Shown: piece by piece, positions 33,995-40,662 of the stretch
Numbering within the stretch: the stretch's first letter is position 1
Layout: every line of letters begins with the position of its first letter
Assembly (NCBI GenBank): GCA_038562555.1
Contig: JBCFBK010000046.1
Location: forward strand, 1 to 47,723
Origin: JBCFBK01 sp038562555
GTDB lineage: Bacteria; Bacteroidota; Bacteroidia; Bacteroidales; Prolixibacteraceae
DNA: 47,723 nt
Direction: 5' to 3'
Translations under genes and position numbers: made by a program
Notes under the pieces: model-generated
The model's input: the letters and a program-made list of their open reading frames with translations, nothing else
The model's database searches: none
Told to the model about the DNA's origin: nothing

Positions 33995-35092
33995 ATGAAG
34001 AAAGACACGGTTTATTTGCTGACCTTAACCGCTATCACGACGGTGGTGATCGTGGTTGGTCTGTTTTCGCTGAATTTTTTATATAAAACTTCGGAAAAGC
34101 GGCTGCTGGAATCACAAATACAGTCAAGCCGGCGCGAAGCACGTGAAGTTTCGGCTTTGCTCGCACAGCAATTGCAAAGCGGCCTCAGCAGGGAAAATGT
34201 GATCGGTAATTTGCAGCGAAGCATTGAAAATACCGATACGCAGTCCGAATTCATCTGCATGTACAATACCGGCGGCGTTGAGCTCTGCCATCCCGATCCG
34301 AAGCAGATCGGCCGGCAGATCGATGAAAGCAATTCGACGGTGAGCAGCCCGGATTACGCTCCTGTCAGTTTTCAGCAATTGCTGAAAAAAGGAAAGACAG
34401 ACGGCGGTATTCGTTCCATCCGGGGAGGACGAAGCGAAATCATTTACGTTCACCCTGTTCAGGGCACCGATTGGATGGTAGCCTCTCACGCTAATCTTTC
34501 AGCCATCAACCTGCAGCTTCAGCAGCTTTACAGCCGCTTTTTGCTGGCACACCTGATGAGCGGCATTTTTATCATTTTGTTTTCCTTCGTGGCTGTCCGC
34601 CTAATCGGCAGGCGTTACGAACAGGCCCTTGAGTCGGAAAAGAACAGGCTGAGCCGGGATATCAGAGGATTATCCATGCTGAACGAACAGTTAAAAGAAA
34701 ACCAGCTTCGTTTGGAAGACCGCTTACGCGAAAGGGCTGCCGGAGAAACCGGTCCGAAAAGCCGGATCCTGACCTATAAAAAAGACGAACTGATCAGTAT
34801 CAGGGTGGCTGAAATTGCATTTTTTTATTCTGAAAATGCCGTGACGCATGTCACCACGTTCAAATCGGAGGTTTACCATACCAACCTCAGCCTGGATGAG
34901 CTCTCGAAGCAGTTGGATCCAAAGAGCTTTTTCCGGGTAAACCGGCAGTATATGGTCAATATTCAGGCTATTGAAAACATTCTCCGTTACGGGCAAAGCC
35001 AACTGAAGCTCATCACAAAACCCCGGATTGACGATCTTGTTCTGATCAGCAAGAACCGGGTTGCGGAATTCCGGCAATGGCTGGATGCGTGA
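33995..35092 (+). CDS. Membrane-bound sensor-regulator: Cache-like domain, coiled coil, LytTR DNA-binding domain
   Basis: 365 residues. TM1 (about 7-29, LLTLTAITTVVIVVGLFSLNFL) and TM2 (about 180-202, FLLAHLMSGIFIILFSFVAV) bracket a periplasmic Cache-like sensor (MYNTGGVELCHPDPKQIGRQ, YVHPVQGTDWMVASH). A coiled coil (about 208-245) leads to a LytTR domain (about 262-362: YKKDELISIRVAEIAFFYSE in part, YHTNLSLDELSKQLDPKSFF, RVNRQYMVNIQAIENI, LVLISKNRVAEFRQWLDA). It is a one-component transmembrane transcription factor. Its divergent position suggests the P460/haem genes as targets. Its last 75 bp recur three more times in the window. Confidence 0.9.
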   Translation: MKKDTVYLLTLTAITTVVIVVGLFSLNFLYKTSEKRLLESQIQSSRREAREVSALLAQQLQSGLSRENVIGNLQRSIENTDTQSEFICMYNTGGVELCHPDPKQIGRQIDESNSTVSSPDYAPVSFQQLLKKGKTDGGIRSIRGGRSEIIYVHPVQGTDWMVASHANLSAINLQLQQLYSRFLLAHLMSGIFIILFSFVAVRLIGRRYEQALESEKNRLSRDIRGLSMLNEQLKENQLRLEDRLRERAAGETGPKSRILTYKKDELISIRVAEIAFFYSENAVTHVTTFKSEVYHTNLSLDELSKQLDPKSFFRVNRQYMVNIQAIENILRYGQSQLKLITKPRIDDLVLISKNRVAEFRQWLDA

Positions 35093-35164
35093 CCATCACA
35101 ACATCTTTCCCGACCAGGAAGAGCAGTCAGAAATACGACAACAATTATTGCCTGGCACTTATTA

Positions 35165-35226
35165 TGTGAGCAAAGTTAGTATTTTTACGAAGTGATAACC
35201 AACTTACTATAATCCTTAAGCAATAA
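35165..35226 (+). pseudogene. Deletion scar of a second DinB gene
   Basis: 35165-35210 repeats the DinB promoter and leader (31219-31266) with few changes. 35211-35226 (AATCCTTAAGCAATAA) is identical to the last bases of the DinB gene. About 460 bp of coding sequence are missing between them. The remnant shows that a DinB gene once stood here, between the LytTR gene and the nitrilase. Confidence 0.8.
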
Positions 35227-35262
35227 GGCCTGGAAACTTGTTCCTTTCAAAAAGTTAATCTT

Positions 35263-36204
35263 ATGAATCATTTAAAAGTTGCAACTGCACAATTTGAGAA
35301 CAGAAGTGGTGATAAGCAGTATAACCTGTCGGTAATCGACCGGCTTTCGGAGAGGGCGGCTCATCAGGGGGCGGAGGTGATCGCGTTTCATGAATGCTCG
35401 GTGACCGGCTATACCTTTGCCAGGAAACTGAACCGGGAACAGATGCTTTCGCTGGCTGAACTGATTCCGGAAGGCGAAAGTATCGCTGAGCTTCAGCGGA
35501 TTGCCCGCCGACATCAGCTCATCGTTCTCGCCGGCCTTTTCGAAAAAGATGCTGATGACAATCTTTTTAAAGCATATGTTTGCGTGGATGAGAACGGGCT
35601 TGTTGCGAAATACAGAAAACTTCACCCGTTTATCAACCCTTACCTGACGCCGGGATCGGAATACTGCGTTTTTGATCTGAAAGGCTGGAAGTGCGGTATT
35701 CTGATCTGTTACGATAACAACGTGATCGAAAATGTCAGAGCGACCAGGCTGTTGGGAGCCCAAATCATTTTTATGCCGCATGTCACCATGTGTACACCTT
35801 CTACCCGGCCCGGAGCCGGATTCGTCGATCCGGAGTTATGGAAGAACCGTGAAGCAGACGCCACCTCACTGCGACTGGAGTTTGAGGGGATGAAAGGTTG
35901 TGACTGGTTGATGAAATGGCTTCCGGCAAGAGCATACGACAATGCCGTGTACGTCGTGTTTTCAAATCCCGTCGGGATGGATGACGACCAGCTTAAAAAC
36001 GGGCACTCCATGATCATCGATCCTTATGGCGACATTCTTGCCGAATGCCGGTCCTTTGATGACGAGTTCTCAATTGCCGCCCTCCATGAGGAAAAACTTA
36101 CCCTTGCAGGTGGTTACCGGTACATTCAGGCAAGACGGCCCGGGTTGTACCGGGACATTATTGGCCAGCCGCATCAGCCGGATCAAAAGGTAAGCTGGCT
36201 TTGA
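35263..36204 (+). CDS. Carbon-nitrogen hydrolase (nitrilase superfamily)
   Basis: 313 residues, cytoplasmic. The Glu-Lys-Cys triad is seen: Glu in IAFHECSVTGY (about 44), Lys in YRKLHPF (about 119) and Cys in GILICYDNNVIEN (about 149). The C-terminal SMIIDPYGDILAECRSFDDE in parts is typical. The enzyme would hydrolyse an amide, carbamoyl or nitrile compound; the substrate is not evident, and the residue after Cys (Tyr-Asp-Asn-Asn) departs from the plain amidase CYD(R/L)xFPE. It lies between a DinB scar and a GNAT gene, i.e. within the duplicated module, of which the other copy lacks it. Confidence 0.9.
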   Translation: MNHLKVATAQFENRSGDKQYNLSVIDRLSERAAHQGAEVIAFHECSVTGYTFARKLNREQMLSLAELIPEGESIAELQRIARRHQLIVLAGLFEKDADDNLFKAYVCVDENGLVAKYRKLHPFINPYLTPGSEYCVFDLKGWKCGILICYDNNVIENVRATRLLGAQIIFMPHVTMCTPSTRPGAGFVDPELWKNREADATSLRLEFEGMKGCDWLMKWLPARAYDNAVYVVFSNPVGMDDDQLKNGHSMIIDPYGDILAECRSFDDEFSIAALHEEKLTLAGGYRYIQARRPGLYRDIIGQPHQPDQKVSWL

Positions 36205-36265
36205 GTATTCGTAGATTGCAGCCTCTGCCGTACAATCAATCAACAAAATCAATAAGAACGTCAAA

Positions 36266-36652
36266 ATGCAGATAAGGAAATACAACAAGATGACCGACGA
36301 AAGCAGGTTGATGAAAATGATTGACGACGAAGAAGGGTGGGATTATGCCAATGAAACCCTTGCTGAGAAGTACAAAGTATCTTTAGAAACCTCTATTACC
36401 TATGTTGCCTGTCAGGACGACATACTGTGCGGATATTCCCGTTCTTTAAACGATTTTGGCGAGTATATTTATGTTTGTGATTTGTTAGTCATGCCGGCTT
36501 ACAGGGGAAAAGAGATTGGACGAAAACTCATGGAATGCATATACAAGGATTATCCGGATCAAGTTGTTTATGTAATGTCCGATGTTGACGGATATTATGA
36601 AAAGGTTGGCTATAAGCGAATAGGTTCGATTTTTGAAGTTCCACGCCAATAG
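36266..36652 (+). CDS. GNAT-family N-acetyltransferase
   Basis: 128 residues. The acetyl-CoA binding region is seen as VCDLLVMPAYRGKEIGRKLM (R/Q-x-x-G-x-G/A type at YRGKEIG) and the late VDGYYEKVGYKRIG motif with the Tyr common in the family. The substrate is unknown. The gene is AT-rich compared with the uptake operons. Its TAG is followed in the same frame by the 3' part of another GNAT gene. A doubly deleted copy lies at 31786. Confidence 0.88.
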   Translation: MQIRKYNKMTDESRLMKMIDDEEGWDYANETLAEKYKVSLETSITYVACQDDILCGYSRSLNDFGEYIYVCDLLVMPAYRGKEIGRKLMECIYKDYPDQVVYVMSDVDGYYEKVGYKRIGSIFEVPRQ

Positions 36653-36825
36653 TCAATTATTGGTACAGGAGATGCAGGGATTAAACAATTGTATTTGTAT
36701 CAGAAAGTTGGTTTTGAAATATATGCTGTAAAGCACAGATTCTTTATTGATAATTATCCGGAACCGATATTTGAAAATGGAATTCAGTTAAAGCATATGA
36801 TCATGTTAAAAAAAGATTTGAAATA
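36653..36825 (+). pseudogene. 3' fragment of a second GNAT acetyltransferase gene
   Basis: Reading on in frame from the TAG of the previous gene gives SIIGTGDAGIKQLYLYQKVG, then FEIYAVKHRFFIDNYPEPIF and ENGIQLKHMIMLKKDLK with its own stop. This is the usual C-terminal half of a GNAT subfamily (IIGTGNSS..QLxLYQKxGF..FFxxxYxEPIFENGIQ). No start or N-terminal half is present. The fragment is also present, shortened, after the copy at 31786, so the joint is older than the duplication. Confidence 0.8.
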
Positions 36826-36849
36826 AAGTCCAACCGCTAATAATTTACA

Positions 36850-36924
36850 AAACCCGGGATTGACAATCTTGTTCTGATCAGCAAGAACCGGGTTGCCGAA
36901 TTCAGGCAATGGCTGGACGCCTGA
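36850..36924 (+). pseudogene. LytTR C-terminal tail fragment (copy 4), intact reading frame
   Basis: Encodes KPGIDNLVLISKNRVAEFRQ WLDA plus TGA, matching the last 25 codons of the LytTR gene (35018-35092) with about six base differences in 75. There is no LytTR sequence upstream; the match starts at ACAAAACCC. It forms a potential hairpin: AACCCGG/CCGGGTT outside and CTTG..CTGATCAG..CAAG inside. Confidence 0.8.
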
Positions 36925-37010
36925 CTAAAGCAAGTCCAGGCACGGACGCGGACATTGGTGTGCCTACGACTAAGGATGCGAAAATGGAGCGAAGGATACA
37001 GAATTTTATT

Positions 37011-37018
37011 TAAATTTG
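37011..37018 (+). promoter_or_regulatory. -7 box of the MNT/HEPN operon
   Basis: TAAATTTG matches TAnnTTTG and lies 23 bp before the nucleotidyltransferase start. No TTTG is found about 20 bp upstream. Confidence 0.4.
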
Positions 37019-37041
37019 TATAGAATATTCGTTTATAGGGT

Positions 37042-37359
37042 ATGGCGGATCGGAAGAAAATATTATCCAGAATCAAAAAGACCGTAAAGAAAATCGTTCC
37101 GGGAGCAAAAATTATTCTTTATGGATCTGAAGCCAGGGGTGAGTCCGGTCCTGACTCAGACATTGACGTGCTTATTCTGGTCGAAAAGGACGAACTGACG
37201 CACGATGACATTACTAAAATTACGTATCCGCTATTTGATATCGGACTGGATGCCGGTGTGCTGATTAGCCCTCTGGTTAGAACCCGTAAACAATGGGAAA
37301 ATCGCCCGTTCAAGACGCCTTTCTATCTCAATGTAATGAATGAAGGAATTGTGTTATGA
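37042..37359 (+). CDS. MNT-type nucleotidyltransferase (antitoxin-like)
   Basis: 105 residues. The minimal nucleotidyltransferase motif is exact: GS at 28-29, ten residues, then DID at 40-42 (YGSEARGESGPDSDIDVLIL). A third acidic residue is likely in GLDAGVLI. Such proteins pair with HEPN proteins; in characterised pairs the MNT protein AMPylates and silences the HEPN RNase. The stop overlaps the start of the HEPN gene by 4 bp (ATGA). Confidence 0.9.
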   Translation: MADRKKILSRIKKTVKKIVPGAKIILYGSEARGESGPDSDIDVLILVEKDELTHDDITKITYPLFDIGLDAGVLISPLVRTRKQWENRPFKTPFYLNVMNEGIVL

Positions 37360-37778
37360 AGCAGGAGATGGACAGAGAGAGTATAGAGGCTTTAGTTCGG
37401 TACCGGCTCCAGCGAGCGAGGGAGACGCTCCCTGAGGCCAGAACGTTAATAGAAAATTCCTATTATAATGCGGCGGTTAATAGATTATACTATGCCTGCT
37501 ATTACGCGGTAATAGCTTTATTGGCAAAACATCAGATCTCTGTACAAACTCACGCTGGGGTGAAGCAAATGCTCGGTCTTCATTTTACCGTTACAGGGAT
37601 GCTACCATCGAAATATTCTAAATTTTATACTCAGCTTTTTAATGATAGGCTTACTGGTGATTACGATGACTTCATTCTTTATGACAAAGAGGCCTTGGAT
37701 GATCTATATCCAAAAGCGGAAGAATTTATCGGAGTTATAGCAGAGTTAGTGGCTGAAGAGAATTTGGGACCAGGCTGA
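37356..37778 (+). CDS. HEPN-domain protein (UPF0332-like), partner of the MNT protein
   Basis: 140 residues, all helical: RYRLQRARETLPEARTLIEN, SYYNAAVNRLYYACYYAVIA, LLAKHQISVQTHAGVKQMLG. This is the HEPN fold of the UPF0332 kind. The RX4-6H RNase motif of toxic HEPN proteins is not visible (no Arg lies 5-7 residues before a His), so RNase activity is doubtful. It is translationally coupled to the MNT gene. Confidence 0.85.
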   Translation: MKQEMDRESIEALVRYRLQRARETLPEARTLIENSYYNAAVNRLYYACYYAVIALLAKHQISVQTHAGVKQMLGLHFTVTGMLPSKYSKFYTQLFNDRLTGDYDDFILYDKEALDDLYPKAEEFIGVIAELVAEENLGPG

Positions 37779-37807
37779 ACGGACCGTATCGACGACGAAC
37801 AAATAGG

Positions 37808-37984
37808 ATGTCCAAGGGGATGGTTCAACCGTACGGGCCTGCGTACACCAATCTGCTGGCGATGTCGCATTCGGTACAGCGTACGTACACCGGATTTTAT
37901 CTCGATGACAAATCCGACAAAACTCGCCAGGCGCGGCTGGAAAAAATTATTGACAGACTTAACAGGAATCTGAAGCCAATGTAG
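37808..37984 (+). pseudogene. 3' fragment of a YdeI/OmpD-associated family gene
   Basis: A 58-codon frame ending RTYTGFYLDDKSDKTRQARL then EKIIDRLNRNLKPM, which matches the usual C-terminus of YdeI/OmpD-associated proteins (about 190-200 residues). The first residues (MSKGMVQPYGPAYTNLLAMS) include more of the tail, but no N-terminal domain is upstream. It is probably a remnant. The rest of the 328-bp gap 37779-38106 shows nothing I can assign. Confidence 0.6.
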
Positions 37985-38106
37985 GACATCACCTCCGGCA
38001 ACAACATTTCACTTGAAGCTGCCGGTGACTTTTTGCGCATGTCGTTAAGCAACGAACGTTATGAGACGCTGGCTTTGAATCTCCTGACTTGCAGAATTTA
38101 CTCTCT

Positions 38107-38604
38107 TTACCTGAAAAGTGTTTCGATTGTCTTCATTGGCAAAAACATCTTGCGGCTGTCCGGGAGCAGGATAAAACCATATTTGGCATAAAAGCTTACG
38201 GCATTTCCGTCAAAAGGATCTACCACAACGGCGTACGAACCAATTATCCCGGAAATATCATAACTGCGTTTCAGTGCATCGATCAGTAAGGCAGAGCCGA
38301 CACCCTGCTTTAAGTATCGCTTGTCGGCCGCAAGCCTTCCCAAAAGAGTGACAGGAATTGAAGGATACGGCGGCAATTTCCGCTTGTATTGTTCGGGGAC
38401 ATCCTTTAAGAAAATGCTGTTGTTGGAGAGTGTATAATAACCTTTTATCAATCCTGTAGCGTGATCCGTTAAAACGAAACATCCTGCAAGCCTTCTCTTT
38501 ATATCCTGCCCCGCCTGTCTTCTTAAATAGGTTGTCAGGGATTCGTTTTCGCACGAAAATTCCTCTTTCGGATGTATTTGAGAGAGAGCAACAGTAAGAT
38601 ACAT
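38107..38604 (-). CDS. GNAT acetyltransferase toxin, TacT-like
   Basis: 165 residues. Matches the TacT toxin pattern: F-C-ENESLTTYLRRQAGQDIKRR near the start, CFVLTD, GYYTLSNNSI, PVTLLGRLAADKRYLKQGVG (acetyl-CoA site), and AVVVDPFDGNAVSFYAKYGF near the end. Toxins of this family acetylate the amino acid on aminoacyl-tRNA and stop translation. The start codon overlaps the stop of the DUF1778 antitoxin by 1 bp. Confidence 0.9.
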   Translation of the reverse strand: MYLTVALSQIHPKEEFSCENESLTTYLRRQAGQDIKRRLAGCFVLTDHATGLIKGYYTLSNNSIFLKDVPEQYKRKLPPYPSIPVTLLGRLAADKRYLKQGVGSALLIDALKRSYDISGIIGSYAVVVDPFDGNAVSFYAKYGFILLPDSRKMFLPMKTIETLFR

Positions 38605-38894
38605 TATTCGGACATTAATTTCCTGTAATTTTCTGCTGCGGCAGTTAATGCGTCATTGGGTTTTTCCGGGTTCATCAATGCATCAAAGAAGATTTCACTG
38701 TCTTTTTGGGAAGCTAAAACAGTCTCCTTTTCCTGAATAATTTCCCTTGCCTTTTCCTGCGCTGTTGCAAAAATGAAGTCAGTAAGATTTCTGTAACCCC
38801 CTAAAGTAGCTGCCTTTTCAAAATATAATTTCTGCCGCTTTGACAATCGTGCGTCAAAACGGGTCATTTCATTATCTGTATTATTCGCGTTCAT
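38604..38894 (-). CDS. DUF1778 (TacA-like) ribbon-helix-helix antitoxin
   Basis: 96 residues. N-terminal RHH DNA-binding part (TRFDARLSKRQKLYFEKAAT, YRNLTDFIFATAQEKAREII) and a C-terminal toxin-neutralising part (SEIFFDALMNPEKPNDALTA), as in TacA antitoxins. It is first in the operon, with a matching promoter/operator at 38914-38945, so autorepression is expected. Confidence 0.9.
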   Translation of the reverse strand: MNANNTDNEMTRFDARLSKRQKLYFEKAATLGGYRNLTDFIFATAQEKAREIIQEKETVLASQKDSEIFFDALMNPEKPNDALTAAAENYRKLMSE

Positions 38895-38913
38895 TTTTGC
38901 TTGTTCTTTTCTG

Positions 38914-38945
38914 CAAATGTACGGTTAATTTCCGTACCAAGCAAA
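38914..38945 (-). promoter_or_regulatory. Promoter with embedded operator of the DUF1778/GNAT operon
   Basis: On the minus strand, -33 TTTG (38945-38942), a 20-base spacer and -7 TACATTTG (38921-38914) fit the Bacteroidota consensus exactly. An inverted repeat GTACGG (38919-38924) / CCGTAC (38932-38937) lies between the boxes and overlaps the -7 box, as expected for RHH autorepression. Confidence 0.75.
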
Positions 38946-39038
38946 TTTAGGCTCTTATCTGTTATTGTAAACAGGGAGGTTCGGCAGGTATGTGCCAGTA
39001 GCGGTAATAAAAACATCTGTTTCCATTGCTTTAGAATT

Positions 39039-39052
39039 ATACTGGTCAGTAT
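39039..39052. promoter_or_regulatory. Palindromic TetR-type operator candidate
   Basis: ATACTG GT CAGTAT, 6-bp arms with a 2-bp centre, 42 bp beyond the stop of the TetR gene and about 95 bp upstream of the toxin-antitoxin promoter. It overlaps the longer inverted repeat at 39048-39079. Confidence 0.4.
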
Positions 39053-39079
39053 GTAAAAATAATAAATTTTTTACATACT
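39048..39079. repeat. Perfect 12-bp inverted repeat downstream of tetR
   Basis: AGTATGTAAAAA (39048-39059) / TTTTTACATACT (39068-39079) with an 8-base AT loop, 14 bp after the TetR stop. It may act as a terminator for the leftward TetR gene, although no T-run follows on that strand, or as a second pair of regulator half-sites. Confidence 0.5.
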
Positions 39080-39093
39080 ACTGCAACAAAAAA

Positions 39094-39687
39094 TCAGGAT
39101 TTCAGCTTAATCTGGTTGTAAATGTCCAGGTATATCGCGTGCAACTCGTCTGTATTTAAACCATAAGAGAGGCACCTGTCGAAGGCGAGCCCCAGAAAAC
39201 AGCTTCGGAAAAGAATCGCATACCGTTTGGTATCGATCTTCTTTATTTCTTTGGTTTGTATGGCCCGGTTAATTGCCTTTTCCCAAAGGTCTGTTTCTGC
39301 AACCGAGTTGCGGGCCATGATTGCTGAGAAGTCGGGATAGATGCGTGATGCCTGCAGGTATAAAGAGAAATAGTGCTTATAAATATTGACCACAGAAAGG
39401 GACAGCATTTTAGACATGGTGGCGTTTATCCCGTTGATATAGCGGCCGATAAACTGTTCGAGCGACAGCTCTCCGGAGGTGTCGAATTTCTGCAGCGGGT
39501 TCTGCGCTTTTATGATATAGGTCTCAATGACCTCGTTGAAGATTTCTTCTTTATTTTTAAAAAAGTAAAAGATTGCGCCTCTGGTTTTTCCTACCGCCTG
39601 CTCCAAATCTGAAATACTTACTTTTTCAAAATTGTTGCTTAAAAACAACTTGAAAGCTTCTTCAATAATCCGCTCTTTTGTCGTCAT
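39094..39687 (-). CDS. TetR-family transcriptional repressor
   Basis: 197 residues from MTTKERIIEEAFKLFLSNNF. The TetR helix-turn-helix is clear (EKVSISDLEQAVGKTRGAIFYFFKNKEEIF). The ligand-binding half ends DELHAIYLDIYNQIKLKS. The frame is open to 39771, but a -7 box TAAGTTTG (minus strand, 39718-39711) lies inside that extension, so the ATG at 39687 is preferred. No efflux or enzyme gene is adjacent as an obvious target. Confidence 0.88.
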   Translation of the reverse strand: MTTKERIIEEAFKLFLSNNFEKVSISDLEQAVGKTRGAIFYFFKNKEEIFNEVIETYIIKAQNPLQKFDTSGELSLEQFIGRYINGINATMSKMLSLSVVNIYKHYFSLYLQASRIYPDFSAIMARNSVAETDLWEKAINRAIQTKEIKKIDTKRYAILFRSCFLGLAFDRCLSYGLNTDELHAIYLDIYNQIKLKS

Positions 39688-39826
39688 AACAGGTATTGAT
39701 CTATCCGTTGCAAACTTACTTAAAAACGATGATTTCGTGCCGGTTTGCTTAAAATTTATGCGCTTGGTCAAATGAGGGTCATAACTAATTTTTTTATTTT
39801 ACGTAATTTATCTATAAATTTGATAA

Positions 39827-39840
39827 ACCGTATGTACGGT
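39827..39840. promoter_or_regulatory. Palindrome in the TetR - Crp/Fnr intergenic region
   Basis: ACCGTA TG TACGGT, 6-bp arms with a 2-bp centre, 93 bp before the Crp/Fnr start. The size and layout fit a TetR-type or other dimeric repressor operator. It differs from the palindrome at 39039. Confidence 0.4.
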
Positions 39841-39933
39841 ATGTTTTTTAGTGAAATCCTTTTCCCGAGCCTGTTTTTATTGCGTAACATGAATGTGGCC
39901 TTTTTGAAACGATGAAGTGTGTCGTGGTATAAG

Positions 39934-40545
39934 ATGAGCGAAACCCGTTTATATGATGTTCTTTTTAAGCTGCAGCCCCTGCCTCAGCGGTTCACAGACA
40001 AGGCGTATGCCGACAGGCTTATTGCTGCCCTTGATGAGCGGCTCACGGTAACGGAACATCGCCACCGTTATTTGTTGCTGAATGCGGGGCACATTTCAGA
40101 TTACATGTACTTTGTAGAAAGAGGTATTGTCCGTTGTTTTTACGTCGACGACAATTAGGGCAGGGAAGTCACCACGATCATCTGGAAAGAACTGGATATC
40201 GTATGCGACCCGGTCAGCTTTTTCCAGCGCAAAACGGCCGATGTCAATATGGAAGTGATGCCGGGTGCCCGGTTATTGTCGATTTCATACCAGCATTTGC
40301 AGGAGATTTACAAAGCCTTTCCCGAAGCGGAGGTTTTCAGCCGGTGCATTTCGCTGCAATACGTTTATTATCACCGGCAACGGGCAAACGAACTCACGGG
40401 CGCTTCGGCCTGGGAACGGTATCTGCGCCTGTTGTCCACACACCCGGGAATCGAATTAAGTGTATCGAAAGAAATCATCGCTTCTTATTTAAATGTCACT
40501 CCTCAATCGCTCAGCCGGATGCTCAGGAAGAAGGGACATCCCTGA
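39934..40545 (+). pseudogene. Crp/Fnr-family transcription regulator interrupted by an in-frame TAG
   Basis: About 203 codons from MSETRLYDVLFKLQPLP. The cyclic-nucleotide-binding-like domain (HRYLLLNAGHISDYMYFVER, GIVRCFYVDDN) stops at TAG 40156-40158, and the same frame goes on with GREVTTIIWKELDIVCDP, the rest of the domain, and a helix-turn-helix (SKEIIASYLNVTPQSLSRML). No frameshift is involved; an AAG to TAG change would explain it. Readthrough, a real null allele or a base error are all possible. It sits 117 bp upstream of the MauE-like gene, same strand, and may be its regulator. Confidence 0.85.
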
Positions 40546-40614
40546 TAAACCATTTCTGAACATAGGATAAGCCGCTTCTTATCGGATGATAAGCAGAAAG
40601 GGCAACCGAACCTT

Positions 40615-40622
40615 TACTTTTG
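40615..40622 (+). promoter_or_regulatory. -7 box of the MauE/DUF6520 operon
   Basis: TACTTTTG matches TAnnTTTG, 40 bp before the MauE-like start. No good -33 element is seen. Confidence 0.4.
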
Positions 40623-40662
40623 GTACTGTCCCGGCATTTGAGCCGGCCATAACCGTAATCCA

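Noticed and set aside
36850..36924. LytTR tail as an integron attC site
   Set aside because: The sequence is palindromic in part, but the ends do not fit the GTTRRRY/RYYYAAC core, no integron integrase is present, and the sequence is simply coding in the parent gene.
39819..39847. TTTG plus TATGTTTT as the promoter of the Crp/Fnr gene
   Set aside because: The -7 box misses the final G and the spacer is only 17, outside the usual 19-21.
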